DNA from: Streptomyces sp. DH12
Lineage (GTDB): Bacteria > Actinomycetota > Actinomycetes > Streptomycetales > Streptomycetaceae
Direction of reading: 5' to 3'
Length of the DNA stretch: 64,000 nt
NCBI RefSeq assembly: GCF_020873895.1
Contig: NZ_JAHWGT010000004.1
Coordinates: 1-64,000 of the forward strand
Shown here: in pieces, positions 17,163-25,777 of the stretch
Numbering within the stretch: position 1 is the first letter of the stretch
Layout of the letters: each line of letters opens with the position of its first letter
Notes under the pieces: generated by a model
What the model saw: the letters and a program-made list of their open reading frames with translations, nothing else
Databases searched by the model: none
Told to the model about the DNA's origin: nothing
Program-made: the position numbers and the translations under genes

Positions 17163-18473
17163 ATGCAGCAGCCGACCAGCCGACGACGGCGAATACGCAG
17201 GACTGCCGCGATCGGAACCGTCACCGCCCTGTCCGTGGCGGCCCTCGCCACGGCGAGTTCCACCCAGCGCCCCGTCCCCGCCACGGCGGGCCCCGTGGCC
17301 GCCGACCCCGCGACGGACGCCCTCGCCGCCCGCGCCGCCGGCCCGGCCGACCTCGCCGCGTGCCGCATCGCGCCGGCCCCGGACGTGCAGATGTCGGAGG
17401 GCATCCCCACCCCGACGGGCTACGCCCGTTCCACCGGCGTGGTCCGCGCCCTCAACCTGATGATCGACTTCCCGGACGCGGTCGGTGACGGCCCGGCGAT
17501 GCGGCGGTTCGCGGAGTTCTTCCCGCAGACCGCCGACTGGTTCCGCACCAGCTCCTACGGGCGGCTGCGCTACGTCCCGTACGCGCCGCTGACGGGCTGG
17601 CTCCGCATGCCGCTGCCGTTCGACGCGTACGGCATCGACCGCGGCGCGCCGTACGAGCCGGGGTACCGCAAGCTGGTCGAGCACATCGTGGAGGCGTCCG
17701 ACGACCGCGTCGACTTCAGCGCCTACGACCTGATCAACGTCCTGGTCACGCCCAACGCCGGCCCCTCCGCGCTCGACACGGTCCTGTCCGTCACCTTCTC
17801 CGGGAACACCGAGGCGCCGCGCGCGGACGGGGTGGCGCTGTCCAACACGTCGTTCGTGTACAGCCGCCAGGACGACGGGTCCGGCTCCTTCGAGGAGACC
17901 GGTTTCCGGGTGCTGCCGCACGAGAACGGCCACGTCTTCGGCCTGCCCGACCTGTACACGCCCGAGGGCGGGGCGGCGGTCGGCCACTGGGACATCATGT
18001 CCGAGGACTGGGGGGCCAACAACGACCTGCTCGGCTGGCACAAGTGGAAGCTGGGCTGGCTCGACGCCGCGCAGGTGCGGTGCGTCGCCGCGCCGGGCAC
18101 CCGCGAGTTCGTCCTCACCCCGCTGGCCCGCTCGGGGCGCGGCGCGAAGCTGCTGGTCGTACCGGTGGGCCGCCGTTCGGGGTACGCGGTGGAGGTCCGC
18201 GTCCGGGAGGGCAACGACGAGGCGGTGTGCGAGCCGGGCGTCCTGGTGTACCGGGTGCAGACGGACGTCGACACCGGTCAGGGCCCGGTGACCGTCGCGG
18301 ACAGCGAGGGCGGCAGCGGCGGCTGCACGCGCCGGCCCAACGTGCACGCGGAGCTGTCGGACGCCCCCTACGGGCCGGGCGAGACGTTCCAGGACCGGAC
18401 GGGGCGGATCGGGGTGACCGTGGTGGCGAAGGAGCGGGACGGCTCGTACCGGGTCCGCGTCACCCGCCGCTGA
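17163..18473 (+). CDS. Secreted M6-like zinc metalloprotease
   Basis: A 436-residue exported protease. The N-terminus has a Sec or Tat-like signal (SRRRRIRRTAAIGTVTALSV and a hydrophobic core ending near ATASS). The catalytic helix is HENGHVFGLPDLY, a HExxH zinc site, followed by WDIMSEDWG, a Met-turn-like element. This arrangement matches M6 (immune inhibitor A type) proteases. The ATG at 17163 is chosen as the first start that places the Arg-rich signal at the N-terminus. GTG at 17157 is an alternative. Divergence from the TetR gene across two operators suggests repression by it. Confidence 0.85.
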   Translation: MQQPTSRRRRIRRTAAIGTVTALSVAALATASSTQRPVPATAGPVAADPATDALAARAAGPADLAACRIAPAPDVQMSEGIPTPTGYARSTGVVRALNLMIDFPDAVGDGPAMRRFAEFFPQTADWFRTSSYGRLRYVPYAPLTGWLRMPLPFDAYGIDRGAPYEPGYRKLVEHIVEASDDRVDFSAYDLINVLVTPNAGPSALDTVLSVTFSGNTEAPRADGVALSNTSFVYSRQDDGSGSFEETGFRVLPHENGHVFGLPDLYTPEGGAAVGHWDIMSEDWGANNDLLGWHKWKLGWLDAAQVRCVAAPGTREFVLTPLARSGRGAKLLVVPVGRRSGYAVEVRVREGNDEAVCEPGVLVYRVQTDVDTGQGPVTVADSEGGSGGCTRRPNVHAELSDAPYGPGETFQDRTGRIGVTVVAKERDGSYRVRVTRR

Positions 18474-18511
18474 CCCGGTGGTGCGCGGCGGGCACGGGGC
18501 CACCGACGGCC

Positions 18512-18531
18512 GGGCCCGGGCCACCGGGCCC
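18512..18531. terminator. Hairpin between convergent genes
   Basis: GGGCCCGG and its complement form an 8-bp stem with a 4-base loop. It lies between the 3' ends of the protease and the convergent synthetase gene and could serve both. Confidence 0.5.
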
Positions 18532-18634
18532 AGACCCCGGCGCGACTCCGGCCGGTCCGGCCCGGCCCTGGTCGCGGTCGCGGTCCGGCCCCGATCCCTC
18601 CCCACCCCCACCCACGTCCCGGTCCCGGAGGGGC

Positions 18635-20326
18635 TCACGCCCCGCCGAAGCGCAGCCGCAGCTCGTCCTTGAGGACCTTCCCGGCGGCGTTGCGGGGCAA
18701 CGGGTCCGCCACGAGGTGGACGTACGAGGGCACCTTGAACGCGGCCAGCTCCCGCCCCACGTGCGCCCGCAGCCCGTCGGCGGTGACGGCGGCGGCGCCC
18801 GAGGCCCCGTCCCGCAGCCGGACGACCGCCGCGACCTCCTCGCCCAGTACCGGGTGGGGGACGCCCAGCACGGCGGCGTCGGCGACCGCCGGGTGGGCGT
18901 GCAGCACGGCCTCCACCTCGACGCAGTACACGTTCTCCCCGCCGCGGATGACGACGTCCTTCAGGCGGTCCACGACGTCGACCCGCCCGTCCTCCGCCAC
19001 CACGGCGAGGTCCCCGGTGCGCAGCCAGCCGTCGGCCGTGAACGCCTCCGCGGTCGCCGCCTCGTCCCGCCAGTAGCCCCGCACCAGGCTCTGCCCGCGC
19101 AGCAGCAGCTCGCCGACCTCCCCGTCGGGCAGCGGTACGCCGTCCGGACCGACGACGCGGACCTCCGTGACCGGGGTCGGCCGGCCCGCGCTGCCGGGGC
19201 GCCGGCGGTACGCCTCGCCGTAGTGCGCGAGGACCCCGCCGCAGGTCTCGGTGAGCCCGTAGCCGTTGCGGGGCTCGATGCGCGGGCCGTACTCGCGCGT
19301 GAGGCGCCGGACGATCTCGGGTGGCGCGGGCGCCCCGCCGGTGCCGAAGTTGGTGAGGGTGTCCAGGCCCTGCCCGCCGGCGGCGTCGAGCAGTTCCAGG
19401 GCGGTGGCGGGGACGCCGGAGTAGTGGGTGACCCCGTGGCGGCGGACGAGGCGCAGCGCCCGGTCCGGGTCCCACCGGCGCATGGACAGCAGCGTCCCGC
19501 CCGCGGCCATGACGGCGTACACGGCGGTGAACGCGGCGGCGTGGAAGTAGGGGAAGGTCGTCAGCGACACCGGCGGCCTCCCCCGCCCCGGCAGGTCCCC
19601 GCGCTCCAGGGCGGCGGCGGCCGCCTGGTAGCGCGGGTTGAGCGCGGCGGCGACCTGCGCCCGGTGCGTGGCGACGGCACCCTTGGGGCGGCCGGTGGTG
19701 CCGGAGGTGTACATGATGGTGGCGTCGTCCTCGGGCCGCACGTCCACGGCGGGCGGCGCGACGACCCCGGCGTCCGGGCCGCCCCCGGTGTCCGGGCCGC
19801 CCCCGGTGTCCGGCGCCGCGGCGATCTCGTCGAAGCCGAGGCACGGCACGTCGTTGCGCCGGGCCCAGTCCGCCATCCGCGCGACCCGCTCGTCGTCCGC
19901 GAGGATCACCCGCGGCGCGCAGTCGTCCAGGGCGTACGCGCACTCGGCCGCAGTCCACCACGAGTTGAGCGGCACGGCGACGACCCCGGCCAGCTGCGCC
20001 GCCCAGAAGGCGACGAGCCACTCGGGCCGGTTGCACCCCGCGACGACCGCCCGGTCACCGGGCCGCAGCCCGTACCCGTCGGCGAGCCGCGTCGCGAGCC
20101 GGCACGCGGCGAGCAGGAACTCCCGGTACGTCCAGTCGGGCCCCTCATCGTCACCGACGAGGAACACGGCGTCCCCGAACGCCCAGGTGGCCTCCACGAA
20201 CTCCCGCAGCGTGCGCGGCCCGACCGCGTACTCCAGCCGCCCGTCCTCCCCCCGCCGCACGGCGAACGGCGCCCCGGGCGCGGTGAGCAGGGCCTCGGCC
20301 CGCGAAGAACTCTCGACGTACGACAC
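18635..20326 (-). CDS. Acyl-CoA synthetase-like AMP-binding enzyme
   Basis: A 563-residue ANL-family adenylating enzyme, which activates a carboxylic acid as acyl-AMP and usually transfers it to CoA. The core motifs are present: YTSGTTGRPKGAV (A3, ATP loop), NGYGLTETCG (A5), GWLRTGDLA (A7), RLKDVVIRGGENVY (A8) and a C-terminal NAAGKVLKDELR with the catalytic Lys (A10). A short PDTGGG repeat near residue 200 is a loop insertion. It resembles fatty/aromatic acid CoA ligases. The substrate is not readable, and there is no operon partner. Confidence 0.88.
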   Translation of the reverse strand: MSYVESSSRAEALLTAPGAPFAVRRGEDGRLEYAVGPRTLREFVEATWAFGDAVFLVGDDEGPDWTYREFLLAACRLATRLADGYGLRPGDRAVVAGCNRPEWLVAFWAAQLAGVVAVPLNSWWTAAECAYALDDCAPRVILADDERVARMADWARRNDVPCLGFDEIAAAPDTGGGPDTGGGPDAGVVAPPAVDVRPEDDATIMYTSGTTGRPKGAVATHRAQVAAALNPRYQAAAAALERGDLPGRGRPPVSLTTFPYFHAAAFTAVYAVMAAGGTLLSMRRWDPDRALRLVRRHGVTHYSGVPATALELLDAAGGQGLDTLTNFGTGGAPAPPEIVRRLTREYGPRIEPRNGYGLTETCGGVLAHYGEAYRRRPGSAGRPTPVTEVRVVGPDGVPLPDGEVGELLLRGQSLVRGYWRDEAATAEAFTADGWLRTGDLAVVAEDGRVDVVDRLKDVVIRGGENVYCVEVEAVLHAHPAVADAAVLGVPHPVLGEEVAAVVRLRDGASGAAAVTADGLRAHVGRELAAFKVPSYVHLVADPLPRNAAGKVLKDELRLRFGGA

Positions 20327-20453
20327 GCCGGGACGCTACAGGACCCCCACCCCCGAGCACCGTGACCCCGACCACCACGGCCCCCCGACCGGGCCGACGC
20401 CCGACACCCCCACCCGCTACACTGTCGGCGGCGGCCCGGCCCGCCATGATCAC

Positions 20454-20526
20454 GCCTCAGTAGCTCAGGGGATAGAGCACCGCTCTCCTAAAGCGGGTGT
20501 CGCAGGTTCGAATCCTGCCTGGGGCA
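20454..20526 (+). tRNA. tRNA-Arg (anticodon CCT)
   Basis: The cloverleaf folds fully. The acceptor stem is GCCTCAG with CTGGGGC. The D arm is GCTC...GAGC. The anticodon stem CCGCT/AGCGG carries the loop CTCCTAA (anticodon at 20487-20489), and the T arm is GCAGG-TTCGAAT-CCTGC. The discriminator is A at 20526, and CCA is not encoded. It reads AGG arginine codons. TACACT at 20418-20423, about 30 bases upstream, may be its -10. Confidence 0.96.
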
Positions 20527-20793
20527 CAGCGCATACGCCGCGCGACCGGTCACCCGGGAGCGCCGCACCGGCCTCGGACCACATGTCCGGGGCCGTTCGC
20601 GTACGTGGGTCACGATGTGCGTACGCGGGCTTGGAGCGGGGAGCGCCCGCCCCGGGCCATCTCGGCGGCTCATGCCATGGGACGCGTCTCCGTTGCGGAT
20701 CGAGGCCCCGGGCGCGGTCGGTACGCCCGCTCCTGGTCGAGGGAACGCCAACGTGTCGGTCGACCGGCCCGTGCGGGTCGTGGGGAGGTGACG

Positions 20794-22038
20794 GTGTTCT
20801 CCGTTCTGCGGGTGCCCAAGCTCGGGCGGGTGTGGGCGGGGCAGTTCGTCAGCATGGTCGGCGACGGGGTGTACACCGTCACCGTCGCCCTGTACCTGCT
20901 GCCCCGGGACGACGCGCCACGGGCATTGGGTGCGCTGCTCGCGGCGACCGCGCTCGGCGGGATCGTCACGCTCCTCCTCGGCGGCGCCGTCGCCGACCGG
21001 GCGCGTCGCTCGCTGGTGATCTGCGCGGCCGACCTGCTGCGGATCGTCGGCGTCGCCGCCCTGCTTGTCGCTGGCCCGGACGCCCCGATCGTGATCCTGG
21101 CCCTCCTCGGTCTCGTCTTCGGCTGCGGGGCGGGGGTCCACCGCCCCGCGTACACGGCGCTCATCGCCCAGTTGGCCGGGCGGGAGCGGCGGCGTGAGGC
21201 GTCGGCGCTGCGCGCGGCCACCAGCCGCTTCACCGGGATCGTCGGGCCCGTCGCCGGCGGGTCCGTCGCCGCCGCCTCGTCACCGGGGACGGGCCTGCTG
21301 ATCAACGTCGTCACGTTCGTCTTCAGCATGGCGACGCTCGTACGCCTGGACGAACCGGCCCCCGGCCCACCCGCCGACGGCTCCCCGCGGGCCGGGCTGG
21401 TGCGGGAGGCGCTGGACGGCGTCGCGTACGTCCGCAGCCGTGGCTGGATGCTCGCCGTCATGGTGCAGGGCACGGCCCAAGCCGCTCTGGTCATCGCCCC
21501 GATGGCGGTCGTGGTGCCGCTGGTGATGGGGGGCCGGGGACCGGCGGCGCTCGGTCTCGTCACCAGCGCGACGGCGTGCGGCGCGCTGGTGGCGACGCTC
21601 GCCGCCCCGCGCATCCGGTCCCGCCGGGCCGGTACCGTCGCCATGCTCGGCCTGCTGTGCGAGCTGCCGCAGATCGTCGCCGTGTGGGCCGGGGCCGCCA
21701 CCGTGTGGGTGGTCGTGTGCAGCGCCTTCGCCGGGGCGGGCTCCTCGGTGTTCGCGGTGCTGTGGGGAGCGGCGCTCCAGGACCGCACCCCCGACGGGAT
21801 GCTCGGCCGGGTCTACGCCCTGGACGCCCTTCTCACACAGGCGCTCATGCCCGTCTGCATGGCGGTGGCGGGGTACCTGCTGGGGGTGTTCCCCCCGTCG
21901 GTGATCACCGCTTTCGCGGGGTGCGCGCTGATCCTCACCGTGGTCGCCGTCCTGCCCGTGCCGGGCGTCTCCACTCTCGGCCCGCCGAGGGAACAGGAGC
22001 CGGAGCCGGCGGGGACCCGGTCCGGGGCGCCCCTGTGA
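20794..22038 (+). CDS. MFS exporter, 12-helix DHA3-like
   Basis: A 414-residue transporter of the EntS/macrolide-efflux (DHA3) type. It opens with LRVPKLGRVWAGQFVSMVGDGVYTVTVALYLL, the family-typical first helix, has GGAVADRARRSLVI as motif A, and reads VFGCGAGVHRPAYTALIAQL in helix 4. The GTG at 20794 has a GGGGAGG Shine-Dalgarno five bases upstream, with another in-frame GTG at 20788 inside that site. It begins 268 bp after the tRNA and opens a small accessory block. The substrate is unknown. Confidence 0.85.
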   Translation: MFSVLRVPKLGRVWAGQFVSMVGDGVYTVTVALYLLPRDDAPRALGALLAATALGGIVTLLLGGAVADRARRSLVICAADLLRIVGVAALLVAGPDAPIVILALLGLVFGCGAGVHRPAYTALIAQLAGRERRREASALRAATSRFTGIVGPVAGGSVAAASSPGTGLLINVVTFVFSMATLVRLDEPAPGPPADGSPRAGLVREALDGVAYVRSRGWMLAVMVQGTAQAALVIAPMAVVVPLVMGGRGPAALGLVTSATACGALVATLAAPRIRSRRAGTVAMLGLLCELPQIVAVWAGAATVWVVVCSAFAGAGSSVFAVLWGAALQDRTPDGMLGRVYALDALLTQALMPVCMAVAGYLLGVFPPSVITAFAGCALILTVVAVLPVPGVSTLGPPREQEPEPAGTRSGAPL

Positions 22039-22081
22039 CGGCGCGGCGGCTCCGTTGCGCGGACGGCGTAGGGTCTGTCGC

Positions 22082-22306
22082 ATGGTGATCGCGACGGTTC
22101 GTGAGTGGCGGGACGAGGAGGGGTGGGGGGTGCTCGACTCCCCCGAGACGCCCGGTGGGTGCTTCGGCCATTACTCCGCCATCGACATGCCGGGCTTCCG
22201 CACCCTGGAGGCGGGGCGCCGGGTCGAGTTGACGTGGGAGGCGCCCGGCTTCCGGCAGGACGGTTACGAGTACCGCGCGCTCACCATCGTCCCCTTGCCC
22301 GCTTGA
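22082..22306 (+). CDS. Cold-shock-domain-like mini-protein
   Basis: A 74-residue protein. ATVREWRDEEGWGVLDSPETPGGCFGHYSAID follows the cold-shock fold's first strands (the WxxEEGWGV region replaces the classical WFNAEKGFGFI), and VELTWEAPGFRQDGYEYRALTI matches its later strands. It may bind single-stranded nucleic acid, although the canonical RNP1 motif is poorly kept. Its mRNA is probably leaderless: TAGGGT ends seven bases before the ATG. The last 26 bases overlap the 3' end of a convergent mini-gene. Confidence 0.75.
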   Translation: MVIATVREWRDEEGWGVLDSPETPGGCFGHYSAIDMPGFRTLEAGRRVELTWEAPGFRQDGYEYRALTIVPLPA

Positions 22307-22532
22307 CGCCCCGGGTCTCGTGGCAGGTGGTGCAGGAGCGCGGCCACCAGGCGATGAGCGGCCCGCCCCACGGCGGGCGGTAGTGCTGCTCGCCCAGGTC
22401 CACGGCGGTCTCCTCGGTCAACTGCGACGCGCAGTACACGCAGTCGCGGCCACGGCGGCGGTTCGCGGGCAGCGCCTCCACGTCGGGTACGCCGTCCAGC
22501 GTCGACGCGGGCAAGTACTGGCTCTCGATCAC
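22281..22532 (-). CDS. Cys-rich mini-protein, possible zinc-binding
   Basis: An 83-residue protein I do not recognise. It carries CVYC at about residues 33-36 and CTTC followed by His at about 69-73, a CxxC...CxxCH arrangement that could bind zinc. Its GTG start overlaps the stop of the preceding mini-gene by four bases (GTGA), which argues that both are really translated. Its 3' end overlaps the convergent cold-shock-like gene. Confidence 0.6.
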   Translation of the reverse strand: MIESQYLPASTLDGVPDVEALPANRRRGRDCVYCASQLTEETAVDLGEQHYRPPWGGPLIAWWPRSCTTCHETRGVKRARGRW

Positions 22533-22684
22533 CGCCCCGCCCTCCTCTCCACGCACCGCGCGCAGGAGCAGGGCGGGTAGCCGGCCGAGACGCGCTCCCA
22601 GTCGTCCGGTCGATGGGTACGCCGCTCCCGGATCGTGGTGCTGGTGCCGTCGGACCGCACCGCGTACACGCGGATCGTCATCAT
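22529..22684 (-). CDS. 51-residue mini-protein with CxCxxC motif
   Basis: A short protein (MMTIRVYAVRSDGTSTTIRE at the start, then RPDDWERVSAGYPP) ending in CSCARCVERRAGR. I do not recognise the family. It is translationally coupled to the next Cys-containing mini-gene by a GTGA overlap. Both follow the XRE regulator on the same strand, so the regulator may control them. ATG at 22684 or 22681 could be the start. Confidence 0.55.
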   Translation of the reverse strand: MMTIRVYAVRSDGTSTTIRERRTHRPDDWERVSAGYPPCSCARCVERRAGR

Positions 22685-22796
22685 GAGGACTCCCCACGGG
22701 CGGCCACGGACCCGGGCACCCGTCCGACTCGGCCGGGTCCCCACGTGAGGTGGTCGGTCCGCAACGGCCCGCCGCTGTTCCCCTGTCGGGGCAGGT

Positions 22797-22844
22797 TGGT
22801 GTTCACCAGGCTCCCATCTGTGTGCCGTTCGGTAAGGCAGATGG
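22797..22844. promoter_or_regulatory. Inverted repeats upstream of the mini-gene pair
   Basis: TGGTG-tt-CACCA (22797-22808) and CCATCTG-N17-CAGATGG (22814-22844) lie in the 227-bp gap between the XRE gene and the mini-genes. They are candidate regulator sites, judged by symmetry and position only. Confidence 0.4.
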
Positions 22845-22911
22845 TGTCCCGACGAAGGCGGCACGACTGCCACACCGTGTGTCACCGTCACCCCGCGTGC
22901 GGCGGACGACG

Positions 22912-24102
22912 TCAGACCGCCCCGATCCACTCGGCGAACGACGTCAGCGCTTCGGCGTCCGCCCGCCGCAACCGCCGTAGCGTCGCCGCCGTCTCCCGGG
23001 CCCACGGATGCCCCCGCGTGTGCTGCGGTGCGGCGTGGCGAGCCGCCTGCAACGACGTGAAGGCCTGGTCCAGCCGCGCGCACCACATCTGTGCCCGCGC
23101 CAACTCGATGTAGTACCCGGAGCGCCGCTCCGCGGGCAGGCTCTCCGACGGCCGCCACGTGTCCGCCAGGCGAAGGGCCCCCGCCGCGTGGTCGCCACCG
23201 AGGCTGACCGCGACGGACACCCGGTGGACGCGTACGGATTCCGGACCGAACGCGGTGCCGCCGTACACGCCTTCGCGCAGGCCGTCCGCTAGCTTCCGCG
23301 CCTCGCCCAGGTGCGTGGCCGCCGTGTCCGCGTCGCCCGCGCGCCCCGCGATGACGGCCGCGCGCATGTGCAGGGCGCCGCGAGCCGCCGCCGTGCGCGG
23401 ATCCACGACGGTCGGCGTCTGGTCGAGTGCGTGTTCCAACGCCCGCAGTCCTGCCGCGTACGCCCTGGCAGAGAAGAAGGTCTCGGTGCGCACGTACGCG
23501 GTAGTGGCGTCCGCCAGCGGGTCGTTGGTCCATGCCGCAGCCCACCGCATCACGTCGATGAGCCGCGCGGAGAGGTCATGGGCCCCGGACTTGTACGCGA
23601 CCGCGTCGCCGGAGCGGGCAGCGGACACGAGTACGCGGGCCGCCCGCTCCCGCTCGGCCCCGCGGGCGGCGTGCAGGCCCGCCACGGCGTCGGCCACCAG
23701 CGCGGGGGCCGCTTGGGCGAGACGCACGTACTGGGCCTCCAACCGCCACCGCTCGGCGTCCGCCGCCGCCCGTTCCAACTCGTCGGGATCGCGGGTCGGT
23801 CCGGTGGCGGGGCTGTCAGGGATGTCGTAACCGGCGATGGCCGCCGACAGGGCGGGCAGTGCGGCCCGTACGCGCCCGTCCCTGCGGGTCTGGTCGGCGA
23901 GCAGCCGTCCGGGGTCCAGGCCCAGCGCGGCCGCGATGGCGTCGAGGGTGTCGTCGCCGGGCAGCCGCGTTCCCTGCTCGACCTTCCGCAGCATGCTGAG
24001 TGACACGTGGGCGCGGGCGGCGAGGTCCGCCTGGGACAGGCGGCGCGCGCGCCGGGCCACGGCGATCCGGCGTCCCACCTCCGGCGTCGGCTCCACAGGC
24101 AT
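22912..24102 (-). CDS. XRE-family regulator with helical repeat domain
   Basis: A 396-residue protein with an N-terminal XRE helix-turn-helix (about 8-65: VGRRIAVARRARRLSQADLAARAHVSLSMLRKVEQGTRLPGDDTLDAIAAALG) and about 300 residues of Ala/Arg/Leu-rich helical repeats resembling TPR domains of streptomycete peptide- or signal-responsive regulators. It sits between a HAD phosphatase (62 bp upstream) and two mini-genes downstream, all on the minus strand. The ATG at 24102 starts just before the HTH. The ligand and target are not evident. Confidence 0.82.
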   Translation of the reverse strand: MPVEPTPEVGRRIAVARRARRLSQADLAARAHVSLSMLRKVEQGTRLPGDDTLDAIAAALGLDPGRLLADQTRRDGRVRAALPALSAAIAGYDIPDSPATGPTRDPDELERAAADAERWRLEAQYVRLAQAAPALVADAVAGLHAARGAERERAARVLVSAARSGDAVAYKSGAHDLSARLIDVMRWAAAWTNDPLADATTAYVRTETFFSARAYAAGLRALEHALDQTPTVVDPRTAAARGALHMRAAVIAGRAGDADTAATHLGEARKLADGLREGVYGGTAFGPESVRVHRVSVAVSLGGDHAAGALRLADTWRPSESLPAERRSGYYIELARAQMWCARLDQAFTSLQAARHAAPQHTRGHPWARETAATLRRLRRADAEALTSFAEWIGAV

Positions 24103-24164
24103 GCACGCACCGTACCCGTGGCGGCGCCCGCGCGGCGGGCGAACGGGCCCGGCTCGTACGTCCG

Positions 24165-24812
24165 TCAACGCGATGCGGTGACCAGCGGGAGGAGGTCGTG
24201 CAGGGAGTCGATCGAATGGTCCGCCGCGGCCCGCACCTCCGGGGCGTCGGCCCACAGGTGACCCCAGGGCCCGCGGCGCAGGTGCGCGGTGACCAGTCCG
24301 GCCGCCGCCGCCGGGTGGACGTCGTTCGCCGGGTGGTCACCGACGTACACGGTCTCACCCGGCTCGGTCCCGGCGGCGTCCAGCACGCGGGCGAAGAAGT
24401 CGCGTGAAGGCTTGGCGCACCCCCACTCGCCGGACGTCGCGACGACATCGGCGGGCAGGTCGAGGGCGCGCAGGAGCGTGCCCGCCCTCGCGGTCTGGTT
24501 TCCCGCCACGACCACACGCACATCTGCGGCCCGCAGCGCGGCGAGAGCGGAGCGCACGTCCGCGTACAGGTCGCTCTCGTCGAGCCGTTCGCCCCTGCCT
24601 GCCGCCTCGCGGGCACGGTACTCGGCAGCCACGTCGATGCCCGGCCTGAGCAGCCGCAGCGCGTCCGCGTTGTCACGGCCCTGGGCGACGACGGCGCCGA
24701 CCAGCGCGGAGAGGGTGTGCCGCGGCGCACCGAGCCAGTCCGCCCAGTCACCCCAGTACCGGTCGTCATGTACGAGGGTCTCGCCGATGTCGAGGGCTAC
24801 CGCACGGATCAT
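24165..24812 (-). CDS. HAD-family hydrolase
   Basis: A 215-residue haloacid-dehalogenase-type phosphatase. Motif I is VALDIGETL, in which the second Asp of the usual DxDxT is replaced by Gly-Glu (DIGET). Motif II is VVVAGNQT, motif III the KPSRDFF lysine and motif IV VYVGDHPANDV. The DxGET variant is common in HAD proteins acting on small phosphorylated metabolites. It is first in a minus-strand run with the XRE regulator. The substrate is unknown. Confidence 0.85.
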   Translation of the reverse strand: MIRAVALDIGETLVHDDRYWGDWADWLGAPRHTLSALVGAVVAQGRDNADALRLLRPGIDVAAEYRAREAAGRGERLDESDLYADVRSALAALRAADVRVVVAGNQTARAGTLLRALDLPADVVATSGEWGCAKPSRDFFARVLDAAGTEPGETVYVGDHPANDVHPAAAAGLVTAHLRRGPWGHLWADAPEVRAAADHSIDSLHDLLPLVTASR

Positions 24813-24856
24813 GTCGCCAGCCTAGGAGGTGGGCCCGTGCGCGGGTACGGCGAACA

Positions 24857-24883
24857 CCCCCGCGAGGCTGGGTCTCGCGGGGG
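24857..24883 (-). terminator. Hairpin terminator of the lipoprotein gene
   Basis: A perfect 10-bp stem CCCCCGCGAG/CTCGCGGGGG with a 7-base loop lies 76 bp past the stop of the DUF4232 gene. Confidence 0.75.
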
Positions 24884-24958
24884 GTCCGGTGGGGGCCGGC
24901 CCACGGTCGGCCGGACTCGATCCGGGTCAGCGGCGGCTCGCGGTCCTGGTGTCGGGGG

Positions 24959-25777
24959 TCAGTAGGACGTGGCGTCCTCGAAGCTCTCCGTCCAGTACGT
25001 GACCCGGGCGTCGTCGGTGAGGTACGTGCCGGACGGGAGGGTCAGCTGCACCGACGGGCCGGTGGAGCCGGTGCCGTTCGCGTTCGCGAAGTGCACGCCG
25101 AGGCGGGAGGCGGTGCGGCCGTTGACCTCGCCGCCGGTGCGCTCGCCCATGAGCATGACGGAGGCGTACGCGGACCGGCCCGGGGCGAGCCGGATCACGC
25201 TGTGCGGGCGGGTCGCCTCGTCGACGGCGGTGGCCGCGTGGTCCTGATCGAAGCGCAGGTACGGGGCGGCGTAGAGGTCGCAGGGCGACGAGCTCTTGTT
25301 GGTGGCGGTGAGCAGCAGGCGGTTGATGGGGCGGGCCGGGCGCTGTACGACGACGCGGGTGTTGGCGCCGGTGCAGGTGGCGACGGCCGCGGAGGCGGTC
25401 TTGCCGCCGTTCGGCCGGTGGGCGGTGGGCGTGCCGCCGGTGGTCTGGCGGTCGGCGGTGGCGCCGCCCGCCGCGGGGGCCGAGGACACGGCCGTGCCGG
25501 GCGTACCGGAGCCGCCGGTCGCGGAGCCGCCGGTGGTCCCCGTGGCGCCGGCCGTGCCGGTGGTGCCGGTGGTGCCGGTGGCGGCCGCGCCGGGCGAGGA
25601 GTGCGTGGTGGACGGTGCCGGGGCGGTTACGGCGTTCCCGGCCGGCGCGGCGGACGCCGGGTCCTTCGACACCTCGGTGATCCCGCAGGCGGACGTCGAG
25701 AGGGCGGCCGCCAGGAGGGCGGTCGCGATGGCGGTGCGGCGGACGCGGCTGGTGTGGGCGGTGGTGGAAGTGCGCAT
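24959..25777 (-). CDS. DUF4232-type lipoprotein
   Basis: A 272-residue exported lipoprotein. The signal (RVRRTAIATALLAAALSTSAC) ends in a lipobox with Cys31. About 95 residues of Gly/Thr/Pro/Ala-rich spacer with GTTGTTG-type repeats follow, then a C-terminal beta domain (VATCTGANTRVVVQRPARPINRLLLTATNKSSSPCDLYAAPYLRF) resembling DUF4232. The two Cys residues in that domain could form a disulphide. The function is unknown; such proteins are abundant on the Streptomyces surface. The start ATG at 25777 follows a weak Shine-Dalgarno. Confidence 0.8.
   Translation of the reverse strand: MRTSTTAHTSRVRRTAIATALLAAALSTSACGITEVSKDPASAAPAGNAVTAPAPSTTHSSPGAAATGTTGTTGTAGATGTTGGSATGGSGTPGTAVSSAPAAGGATADRQTTGGTPTAHRPNGGKTASAAVATCTGANTRVVVQRPARPINRLLLTATNKSSSPCDLYAAPYLRFDQDHAATAVDEATRPHSVIRLAPGRSAYASVMLMGERTGGEVNGRTASRLGVHFANANGTGSTGPSVQLTLPSGTYLTDDARVTYWTESFEDATSY

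Noticed and set aside
20454-20526. tRNA-Arg as a proven phage/ICE attachment site
   Set aside because: No integrase gene and no second copy of the tRNA 3' end were found in the window, so it is kept only as a hypothesis.
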